This document shows positions 1 to 6,505 of a stretch of DNA of 33,852 bases, piece by piece. Origin of the DNA: a virus. The DNA lies in IMG/VR virus record IMGVR_UViG_3300031758_000292, positions 1 to 33,852 of that record, one strand, 5' to 3'. The notes under the pieces were generated by a model that was not told the DNA's origin, made no database searches, and saw only the letters and a list, made by a program, of their open reading frames with translations. Numbering within the stretch: position 1 is the stretch's first letter; every line of letters begins with the position of its first letter. Made by a program: the position numbers and the translations under genes.

Positions 1-170
1 ATTAATTTAACAGTCACCTCACCTTTTGATAATGGAGATGATTCGGGATAACATAATCCCTTTGATGGTAAACTAATAATTTCCGTTGGGAATGGATACG
101 ATTTTTGTTGTTGATAAACAGGATTAGAATTTAATCCTCTACTAACTGCTTGTTCGGTAATTTCTTCCAT
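1..170 (-). CDS. Baseplate hub assembly protein, gp26/gp51-like (partial, 3' end cut by window)
   Basis: The first 56 residues are visible, starting at the ATG at 168-170. They read MEEITEQAVSRGL, then a short linker, then FPTEIISLPSKG, a tyrosine-proline pair, SPLSKGEV and TVKL. The pattern of a proline before 'LPSKG..Y....PLS.GEV.VK' is the N-terminal signature of the T4 baseplate protein family that includes gp26 and gp51, which help assemble the baseplate hub and are not necessarily kept in the virion. The rest lies beyond the left edge. A terminator (205-239) separates it from the upstream gene, and no Shine-Dalgarno sequence precedes the start. The family call rests on a short motif, and whether it is gp26 or gp51 cannot be decided here. 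Confidence 0.6.
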   Translation of the reverse strand, partial: MEEITEQAVSRGLNSNPVYQQQKSYPFPTEIISLPSKGLCYPESSPLSKGEVTVKL

Positions 171-204
171 AATAATAACATTTTGTTTAATTATAAGTAT
201 ATGT

Positions 205-239
205 AAAACAAAAAAATGGGATGTATTTCTACACCCCAT
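205..239 (-). terminator. Intrinsic terminator after the 64-aa gene
   Basis: A 10-bp stem at 216-225 pairs with 230-239, with one G-U pair and a 4-nt loop. On the minus strand it is followed by an uninterrupted run of T (A at 210-216 on the plus strand). It ends the small-gene transcript before the baseplate gene. Confidence 0.85.
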
Positions 240-267
240 ATTAAATTATTTTAAAATACTATTTTAA

Positions 268-462
268 CTACCAACCAGGATAACCCCTTTGAGCTAATTC
301 CTGTGTAACCTCATGATACTTCTCCTCACTCACTACACCATTCCAAAAACACCAATCATAATTGGTCTTATGGGGGTCATTATGTCCATTGAACTCCGCA
401 GTAGAAATCAACAAATCACAATACTCACTTACACTCATGCCAGCAATTTCTTCAGTTTCCAT
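268..462 (-). CDS. Small phage protein of unknown function (64 aa)
   Basis: I do not recognise this protein. It is acidic, starts METEEIAGMSVSEYC and contains the tryptophan-rich stretch YDWCFWNGVV. It has no membrane segment or known motif. It lies 18 bases downstream of the 87-aa gene and is followed by a strong terminator, so the two probably form a two-gene transcript driven by the promoter near 790-820. The stop is TAG. Its size, separate promoter and position between tail tube and baseplate genes suggest a non-structural accessory protein rather than a virion part; that is inference. Confidence 0.6.
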   Translation of the reverse strand: METEEIAGMSVSEYCDLLISTAEFNGHNDPHKTNYDWCFWNGVVSEEKYHEVTQELAQRGYPGW

Positions 463-480
463 ATCTTATTTATTTATTTG

Positions 481-744
481 TTAGTATTCAATTAAGGAAA
501 TTGGAACGATAAACACACCACCACTCTTTACACTTAAAGTAGCCTTTGTTCGATTAATTTTATTAACCCACAAATCTTTACCTCGCAATTTCGGGTGATT
601 AACCGTAACTTGCATACCCACACTTAAACCCACTTTCTTTTGAAGTGATTCGATATTGCGTTTTTGTTTGATTAACTCAACAACAATCTGATTGATGTTA
701 CGCAATTCTGATACTGACAATTTTGATAATTCTGAAATGTTCAT
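481..744 (-). CDS. Small KOW-like domain protein (87 aa), function unknown
   Basis: Residues 1-38 look helical and charged (MNISELSKLSVSELRNINQ, then VVELIKQKRNIESLQKK). Residues 39-87 read VGLSVGMQVTVNHPKLRGKD, then a segment ending in TLSVKSGGVFIVPISLIEY. The 'vGm.V.v....l.Gk...v..i...katl.v' pattern resembles KOW/SH3-like small barrels found in transcription and ribosome-associated proteins. The match is by eye and weak. It is the first gene of a two-gene unit with its own host-type promoter, unlike the surrounding structural genes, which fits early or middle expression. Confidence 0.6.
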   Translation of the reverse strand: MNISELSKLSVSELRNINQIVVELIKQKRNIESLQKKVGLSVGMQVTVNHPKLRGKDLWVNKINRTKATLSVKSGGVFIVPISLIEY

Positions 745-779
745 AACTTTTAGATTTTAGATTTTAAATGTTTAACTCT

Positions 780-800
780 TATTACATAGTAAAGGTAATA
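780..800 (-). promoter_or_regulatory. Inverted repeat overlapping the -7 element (possible operator)
   Basis: TATTAC and GTAATA arms are separated by 9 bases and flank the TACCTTTA element. A dimeric repressor could bind here, or the symmetry could be chance in AT-rich DNA. No regulator is encoded in the window. Confidence 0.3.
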
Positions 801-820
801 CATTCTGCTATAAAAGTCAA
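790..820 (-). promoter_or_regulatory. Bacteroidota-type promoter for the 87-aa and 64-aa genes
   Basis: On the minus strand TTGAC (816-820) is followed, 20 bases after the TTG, by TACCTTTA (790-797). This fits the Bacteroidota primary sigma consensus of TTG near -33 and TAnnTTTG near -7, differing only at the last base. It lies about 45 bases upstream of the 87-aa start codon. Confidence 0.6.
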
Positions 821-865
821 GTCTTTTTTCAATTATTTTTTAAATTTATAATGGTTCTAAATAAG

Positions 866-899
866 ACATAAAAAAAGGGATAGAAATCTACCCCTTTTT
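866..899 (-). terminator. Intrinsic terminator after tail tube gp19
   Basis: A 12-bp stem (872-883 with 888-899, one G-U pair, 4-nt loop) with A/T-rich base and a T run on the minus strand lies 27 bases past the gp19 stop codon. Confidence 0.85.
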
Positions 900-926
900 A
901 ATTATTTTAAAGTTTACAATTAAAGA

Positions 927-1415
927 TTAGTATTCAAGAATTGCGTAATCATAAGTTAAAGTTAATTCTATCGATAGTGGGTCGTTTGAAGCCCAATCCA
1001 ATTCACCAAAGTTTGCTGAAGTGATAAATGCTCCTTTTAAAGTCCATTGTTCAATCTTATCACCTACTGGTCCTAATAAGAAGAAGTTAATATCTTTCTT
1101 ATAGAATGCCGCGTATCCATCTCTACCTGTTAGAGATTCGTGTGAACTTCTAACCCACTCCATTACTTGCTGTGCTCCAGATGGAACGATTGGGTCATAA
1201 AGAGAGATAGTAATATCATCCCAAGTGGATTTACCCTTAATCTTTCTTTTTACGTTGATGTGGTCTAGTTCAACTATTTCCGATGTGAAAGTTGGTCTAC
1301 TAGCCGTTTTGATGATGTATGATTCAATACCATTGATTTCCATAATAAATCTATTCCCCAATTTGGGTTCAAAATTTCTGTAGAACATCTTGTCAAACTC
1401 TAATATTTCTGGCAT
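927..1415 (-). CDS. 19: Tail tube protein, T4 gp19-like
   Basis: At 162 aa it matches T4 gp19 (163 aa). Visible family features are the N-terminal FEPKLGNRFIMEINGIESYI strand pair, a central SEIVELDHINVKRKIKGKSTWDD-type block (residues about 45-67), YDPIVPSGAQQVMEWV, and a C-terminus rich in strands ending LTLTYDYAILEY. Hexamers of this protein stack into the tube through which DNA passes, inside the sheath. It follows gp18 directly, as in T4, with 46 bases between them that hold the recurrent ATATTTATA element, and it is followed by a strong terminator. The start is the only ATG consistent with the conserved N-terminus. Confidence 0.93.
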   Translation of the reverse strand: MPEILEFDKMFYRNFEPKLGNRFIMEINGIESYIIKTASRPTFTSEIVELDHINVKRKIKGKSTWDDITISLYDPIVPSGAQQVMEWVRSSHESLTGRDGYAAFYKKDINFFLLGPVGDKIEQWTLKGAFITSANFGELDWASNDPLSIELTLTYDYAILEY

Positions 1416-1440
1416 CTTTTTTTTATTTAATTGTTTCTAA

Positions 1441-1451
1441 TATAAATATCT
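1441..1451 (-). promoter_or_regulatory. AGATATTTATA element upstream of gp19
   Basis: Coding-strand AGATATTTATA, 25 bases before the gp19 start codon and just past the gp18 stop. One of twelve copies in the window; role unproven (late promoter or RNA signal). Confidence 0.5.
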
Positions 1452-1461
1452 AATTTCTAAA

Positions 1462-3696
1462 TTATCCGTTAAAACTTGCTCCAGTTGGTAAGATGTTGAA
1501 ATCAATTTGAATGAATTCAGCGGTTTTAGTCGGTTGTAAGAAGATAGCTCCTGCTAATATGTTTCTATCAATTACATCAGGCGTATTGTTAGTATCATCC
1601 ATCACTACTCTAAACGCGTAAAGTCCTTGTCTCTGTTGGATGCTATCCAAATATGGATTAACAATGTTTAAGAATCTGTTTCTAGTTTCAGAAGTATTTT
1701 GTTCAAACACTAAATATCTAGATGAAGATGCGATATACTTTCTAACAGTCAACAACAATCTTCTTACGTTGATTCTATCCAATGCAGATGGTCTATCTTG
1801 CAATGTTTTTTGTCCGAATACTACAATTCCTTGTCCAGGGAACTGAACGATTGGGTTTACTTTGTTTTCGTATAATGAATCTTTTTCGGATTGAGTTAAA
1901 CGATTTTGAACACTTACTGCTCCAATTAAACCACCTCTATTCAAACCTGCTGGTGCAAACCATTCAGCTGCTACTCTATCGTTAGCCGCAAATACCCCAG
2001 GCAATAATACTGATGGTGGTACTGCGATTAGTTTGTTAGTGTTAACATCGATTGTTTTAACCCAAGGGTAGTAAGTTGCTACCATATTTGAATCGATTGA
2101 TTGTGCTTCTGTATTTGCTTGTCCAATTGAATCACCATAAGCGGTTGTATCCAAAATGTAGAAACAATCATTTCGTTGCTCAACCATATCCAATACTGAA
2201 GTTGCTACTGAAGAGTGTAATCGTTTGATAACACCTGGAGTTACAACCATATTGATGTCAAATTCATCTACATTTGATAATGCCGCGATATGTTTAGCGT
2301 ATGCTGCTGAACCACTAGCATTTACTGTTGATAAGTTAAATCCTTGTGAGTTTCCTGCTGAAATATCTGCTCCTGTCAATATTGGAGTTGCTGGATTCAT
2401 ACCATCAAATCCTTCTTGGAATCCTACAATGAATTGTGCCGAAGTTGAACCTACTGCTAATGTACCACCATTTGATGCATCTAATCCAAATACAGAGTTA
2501 GAACCTACACCTGCTCCAGTCGGAATTGGCTTTAAGTAGATATTGTTATCAGTATTACCATCTAAATTGATACCACCATATTGTGTTGCCGATGAAGTTA
2601 AGAATGTTACTGCAGGAATCAATGCTCCAACTGCTGCCGATGCGGATACTGGTAAAGTATACGCTGCGTGTCCGAATGGAACTGCTTGTACGGGAGCCGA
2701 TGTATTTAAGTTAGCAATTCTAACATATTTTGAATTACTTACCCAATCTCCAGATTCAGATATTTTACCCTCTGAATCAATTGATAATTTTCTATCACCG
2801 ATTACTCTACTAATATAGTTAGGAGAATTAGGGTCTAAATTTACATTTGAATAAGTTTCTAATACTACTTTTTTCTTATTTGTATCACCAAATTCTCTTA
2901 CAACTACGGTGAATGTACCATAATCAGTACCATTTACAGAACCTGCTGCTTTAATATTTGTGATACCAATTTTTACTTTAGTATTTGCCGCATTACCTGC
3001 TCCGATTGTTTCAAATTGGAATAAGTTATATCTATCACCAGAGATTACTTGAGATGTAATCATTGGTGTTAACGCCTCTTGCGCATCAAATGTAAAAAGT
3101 TGGTCACCCAATACAGTTACTGAAGAAGATGCACTGGAATTAAATGTTATAGAAGAATTTTTAAAGAATCCATACACATAAGGGTCTTTAGAACCAAACG
3201 CAGATGTTCCAAATACTGCTTCAATATCGTTTGTATCGGTTACATCCAAAGAAGCAGATAGGTTTAATCCACTACCTCTTAATACGAAATCACCTGCTCC
3301 TGCATTAGAAGAAGTTAATTGTGCGTCTGCAAAACCTCCGTTTGCACTTCCTGAAGTATTGAATAAGATACCTAAAGATGCTGATACAGCTCCTGAAGTT
3401 GCAGTTAATAATAAAGGTGCTACTTCGGTATATCCTCCAACACCCCCAACTCTACAAATTGTAGCAGTTCCTGCCTCTCTTAAATAATTTTGTACGGCTA
3501 AAGGAGTAAGATATGTGCCATCTGCTGCTCCAAATAATTTTTCAAATTCTGCCTGTGAATTTACGATTGTAGGTACCAATGGTCCTTCTTTGAAAGGTCC
3601 GATAAATGCTGCTCCAATATCTGCTACCCCTTGCTGTAAGAATGAAAGGTCATTTTCTTTTGTAAATACACCTGGTGATACTATTTTGTCTGCCAT
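1462..3696 (-). CDS. 18: Contractile tail sheath protein, T4 gp18-like
   Basis: At 744 aa it is somewhat longer than T4 gp18 (659 aa). The N-terminus (SPGVFTKENDLSFLQQGVAD, then IGAAFIGPFKEGPLVPT) is the usual sheath opening. The C-terminal third is typical of the family: PGVFAANDRVAAEWFAPAGL, then NRGGL, NPIVQFPGQGIVVFGQKTLQ, INVRRLLLTVRKYI and AEFIQIDFNILP. The middle (residues about 85-450) is Ser/Ala/Gly-rich and variable, matching the surface-exposed sheath domains. The sheath contracts to drive the tube through the cell envelope. It lies directly upstream of the tail tube gene. It is preceded by the Hint-domain adhesin rather than terminase genes, so the T4 order is rearranged. Confidence 0.95.
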   Translation of the reverse strand: MADKIVSPGVFTKENDLSFLQQGVADIGAAFIGPFKEGPLVPTIVNSQAEFEKLFGAADGTYLTPLAVQNYLREAGTATICRVGGVGGYTEVAPLLLTATSGAVSASLGILFNTSGSANGGFADAQLTSSNAGAGDFVLRGSGLNLSASLDVTDTNDIEAVFGTSAFGSKDPYVYGFFKNSSITFNSSASSSVTVLGDQLFTFDAQEALTPMITSQVISGDRYNLFQFETIGAGNAANTKVKIGITNIKAAGSVNGTDYGTFTVVVREFGDTNKKKVVLETYSNVNLDPNSPNYISRVIGDRKLSIDSEGKISESGDWVSNSKYVRIANLNTSAPVQAVPFGHAAYTLPVSASAAVGALIPAVTFLTSSATQYGGINLDGNTDNNIYLKPIPTGAGVGSNSVFGLDASNGGTLAVGSTSAQFIVGFQEGFDGMNPATPILTGADISAGNSQGFNLSTVNASGSAAYAKHIAALSNVDEFDINMVVTPGVIKRLHSSVATSVLDMVEQRNDCFYILDTTAYGDSIGQANTEAQSIDSNMVATYYPWVKTIDVNTNKLIAVPPSVLLPGVFAANDRVAAEWFAPAGLNRGGLIGAVSVQNRLTQSEKDSLYENKVNPIVQFPGQGIVVFGQKTLQDRPSALDRINVRRLLLTVRKYIASSSRYLVFEQNTSETRNRFLNIVNPYLDSIQQRQGLYAFRVVMDDTNNTPDVIDRNILAGAIFLQPTKTAEFIQIDFNILPTGASFNG

Positions 3697-3729
3697 TTTA
3701 TATACTAATTTAAAATTTTATTATCTCAT

Positions 3730-3739
3730 TATAAATATA
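3730..3739 (-). promoter_or_regulatory. TATATTTATA element upstream of gp18
   Basis: Coding-strand TATATTTATA, 33 bases before the gp18 start, in the 68-base gap after the Hint-domain gene. Confidence 0.5.
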
Positions 3740-3764
3740 AACTTTTATTTCAAAACAACAATTA

Positions 3765-5492
3765 TTACTTTAATGTTGTTGAGAAATGATTATATACCTG
3801 CGCTACTGATGTAGAATTCTGTAATACATTGTAGAATAATACGGCTTGGATACCTCCATTCCAAAATGTTGTTCTTGCACTATTACATCCAATTGTTACA
3901 AAGTTAGTAGAAGATGGAGCAGTAAATGCTGATGAAGTGAATGTTCCTACTGAACTACCATCAACGTATATGGTACAAGTACCTGATGGTTGGAATGCTG
4001 CTGAAATTAAATAGTTTACCCCACTCGTTAATGATGTGGTTAATTGTGCACTATTTCCTAATGAACTACCATAAAACTTAACTCTATTTAATGTAGAATT
4101 ATCAGTAGATTCGATTGCTAACCCATAAAATCCAGCATAATCAAAAATATGTCGCGATGCTACACCCAATGTTGTAGTTGGTCTAATCCAAACGTGGATT
4201 GTACCAGTATTTGTATTAAATTGTGAATATCCACCATTAATGTTAGTTGTCGTATCTTTGTAGAAGAATTGGTTAGTTCCGTTAAATGTTACAAATGATG
4301 CTTTCTTATTTGCACCATTTGTAGATGTTGGATTACCACCCGTAATTCCCGCATCGTTTATAACACCTGCAGGTCTAACACCTGTATTATATCCACTCAA
4401 ATCTAACCAGTCTGCTGCTGCAGAACCTGAATTATAAGATGCCGTTTTATATTGGTCAACATATAATCTTAATCCTGAAGATGGAATATATGGTTGTGTA
4501 GTTGTTCCTTTGTTATGAGATATGATACCGTTTGCCAAATAAACGTCAGCATTTTCCACATTAAGTGTTACGATTTCAACATCTTCAATTATTACTTCAA
4601 TATCAGTAATTTCTACCTCATTTAAACCAGTTACCGAATCGTATGTTACTACTAAATCACCAATTAATACATCTTCGATATTCTTAAAACGATATTTTTC
4701 GATTTCAGAATCCCAAACCCAAAGAGGGTGAGTTCCAGTTGCTTTTATCAATCCACCATTTAAATCGTAATATCCACTTGCAAAGTTAAATACAATATCT
4801 GCTACATTTACTTCTTGATATGAACCAGATTGATTTTCTAACATATAGAATCTCCAATCAACTTGGTCTGATTCTGGATCCTGGTCTTCATCAGGTAAAC
4901 CATCAGGTACCCATGCTTTAATAGTATCACCTACTGAAAGGTCTTCTACATTTACAAGAGTTCCATCTGCTTTAGTTATTTTTGTTCCAAATAGTAAACA
5001 GAAATCTGGTTGGTTAATTGTATTATAAACATCTACTGCAAATAGGGTTTTGGTAGATGGTGTGTTATATCCAGTTGCTGCCAAATTATAACCATCGGCA
5101 TAATTTAAAGTCAATACTGAAGATGCTTCCGAATATGTTGATTGTGCAATAGATGCAGGTGTAATTGGAAATGACGGAGATGCACCTAATGTTGGAGAAC
5201 CTACTGAAAAGTTTGCGTTATTAAAAGATGCAGTATAATTTGCAGCTACACTACCTACTTTCGAACCATGTAATGAACCCGCTGTCCCAAATGAGAATGT
5301 TGCGGTTTCTGTTGTAGATTCTACTATATAAGTAAAAGTTGGCAAATTTGGCGTTACGGAGTCTATTGCGAATGAAGTTAGTGAACTATTCGAAGCTCCA
5401 CCTGATAACCCTCCCAATGAAACTGCTCCGGCTCTGTTTGAACCACTAACCGCTCTAAATAAATTTCCTAATGATAAATTAGTTCTTGGCAT
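3765..5492 (-). CDS. Adhesin with internal Hint (intein-like, A-type BIL) domain and C-terminal LamG domain
   Basis: This 575-aa protein has three parts. Residues 1-164 are a Ser/Gly/Thr-rich strand region. Residues 165-327 form a Hint domain: Cys165 opens CLLFGTKITKADGTLVNVED, a block-B TGTHP has His255, and it closes with YLANGIISHN (His326-Asn327). Residues 328-575 are a LamG/concanavalin-like domain resembling those of the 464-aa protein at 20409-21803 (LRLYVDQYKTASYNSGS). The residue after Asn327 is Lys, not Cys/Ser/Thr, so classical splicing should fail. A-type bacterial intein-like domains with such ends mainly self-cleave. The Hint domain is minimal, with no room for a homing endonuclease. 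The gene sits between a glycosyltransferase and the sheath gene. The domain calls are firm; cleavage in the virion is inference. Confidence 0.85.
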   Translation of the reverse strand: MPRTNLSLGNLFRAVSGSNRAGAVSLGGLSGGASNSSLTSFAIDSVTPNLPTFTYIVESTTETATFSFGTAGSLHGSKVGSVAANYTASFNNANFSVGSPTLGASPSFPITPASIAQSTYSEASSVLTLNYADGYNLAATGYNTPSTKTLFAVDVYNTINQPDFCLLFGTKITKADGTLVNVEDLSVGDTIKAWVPDGLPDEDQDPESDQVDWRFYMLENQSGSYQEVNVADIVFNFASGYYDLNGGLIKATGTHPLWVWDSEIEKYRFKNIEDVLIGDLVVTYDSVTGLNEVEITDIEVIIEDVEIVTLNVENADVYLANGIISHNKGTTTQPYIPSSGLRLYVDQYKTASYNSGSAAADWLDLSGYNTGVRPAGVINDAGITGGNPTSTNGANKKASFVTFNGTNQFFYKDTTTNINGGYSQFNTNTGTIHVWIRPTTTLGVASRHIFDYAGFYGLAIESTDNSTLNRVKFYGSSLGNSAQLTTSLTSGVNYLISAAFQPSGTCTIYVDGSSVGTFTSSAFTAPSSTNFVTIGCNSARTTFWNGGIQAVLFYNVLQNSTSVAQVYNHFSTTLK

Positions 5493-5503
5493 ATTCGTAT
5501 GTA

Positions 5504-6502
5504 TTATTCTCCGTTATAAATATCTAAAAGTTTTTCTTTCCATACTTCTTTGTTTGAAAAGTGGTTTATCATCCAACTTTTAAGTTTTTCAAATTCTGTT
5601 TTACGGGTTTCGTAATCATCGTTACAAATCGTTTGGTAGGTCTGCTTAAATGTTTCCGCATCACTAGCTTTGTATTTGTAGTCAAGTGGAACATGCCAGT
5701 CTTCATGTAATATGGGAAGCTTACCCCAATCCACTGCCTCAAATATACCGTATCCGAAGGGTTCGTACTCAAAACAAGAATGAGAGATTCCCCAATCAAG
5801 TCCATAGAACCTTTCTTTAAATTTGTAATCAAATTTGTAAACCTTTGACTTTTCGAATTTGAAGCCATATTTCTTTTTATAGTATTTGTTGAATGTTTCT
5901 GAATTTGTAGAAATAAATCCACCCAAACCATCCATATATTCAACATTCTTTCTACCTTCTACTCTTGCGGCATATCCTATCTCAATAGATTTAGAAAGTT
6001 CTTTATTTTGTGTAAATTCATATACATTTGGAATGTGATATAAATTTTCTGTTTCGTATGGAAAATGGTATAATCCTACCCAAACTTTATTTTTAATTTT
6101 ATTAATTAATTCACTTTCGTATTCCCAATTACCATACCAATGAAGATATTCATCTTTCTCCATTTGTGCCAATAAAGACACTTTTGTTAAATTGTGGAAA
6201 ATAATCGAATCAATTTTTTCCAAATTTTGATGTATAGCTCTGGTTGGAGTGTAATGACCATGTAATATGTGAATACGTCTAGCACTATCTAATATTTTTA
6301 TAATTTCATCTTCAGATGTTTCCCAAATATGTTCAATATCAATAGGGAATTCTTCGTAATTTTGGGGTTTATGTCTATGGAAAAGAAGAAGTGGCTTCAC
6401 TTCTAAATGAGGAGCCACTTCTTTTATCCATTCGGTTACCCACATATCAGCACCGCTATTGAACCAAGGACCTCCAGCGGTGGTGTAGTACACATCATAC
6501 AT
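5504..6502 (-). CDS. GT-B (family 4-like) glycosyltransferase
   Basis: A 332-aa protein. The N-terminal half has Rossmann-type features (MYDVYYTTAGGPWFNSGADM, then ARRIHILHGHYTP). The C-terminal half has GYAARVEGRKN (residues 177-186), which resembles the donor-site G-R-...-K-N pattern, and EPFGYGIFEA, which gives the E-x7-E motif (Glu247, Glu255) of retaining GT4 enzymes. It probably transfers a sugar from a nucleotide donor. The gene starts 3 bases after the stop of a fibre gene and lies 11 bases before the Hint-domain adhesin, so it is cotranscribed with fibre genes. A plausible target is the Ser/Thr-rich fibres, or host surface sugars; neither is shown. Its last codons contain a copy of the AGATATTTATA element. 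Confidence 0.78.
   Translation of the reverse strand: MYDVYYTTAGGPWFNSGADMWVTEWIKEVAPHLEVKPLLLFHRHKPQNYEEFPIDIEHIWETSEDEIIKILDSARRIHILHGHYTPTRAIHQNLEKIDSIIFHNLTKVSLLAQMEKDEYLHWYGNWEYESELINKIKNKVWVGLYHFPYETENLYHIPNVYEFTQNKELSKSIEIGYAARVEGRKNVEYMDGLGGFISTNSETFNKYYKKKYGFKFEKSKVYKFDYKFKERFYGLDWGISHSCFEYEPFGYGIFEAVDWGKLPILHEDWHVPLDYKYKASDAETFKQTYQTICNDDYETRKTEFEKLKSWMINHFSNKEVWKEKLLDIYNGE
5515..5525 (-). promoter_or_regulatory. AGATATTTATA element inside the end of the glycosyltransferase gene
   Basis: This copy encodes part of the Leu-Asp-Ile-Tyr C-terminus of the glycosyltransferase and lies 22 bases before the adhesin start codon. Confidence 0.5.
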
Positions 6503-6505
6503 TGA

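Noticed and set aside
3745-3785. Possible terminator between the Hint-domain gene and gp18
   Set aside because: The CAACA/TGTTG arms pair only with bulges and the tail is weak, so I did not list it.
3765-5492. Classical protein-splicing intein
   Set aside because: The residue after the terminal His-Asn is Lys, so the +1 Cys/Ser/Thr needed for splicing is missing; a cleaving Hint domain fits better.
5569-5946. 125-aa minus-strand open frame inside the glycosyltransferase
   Set aside because: Shadow frame within a gene with clear GT motifs.
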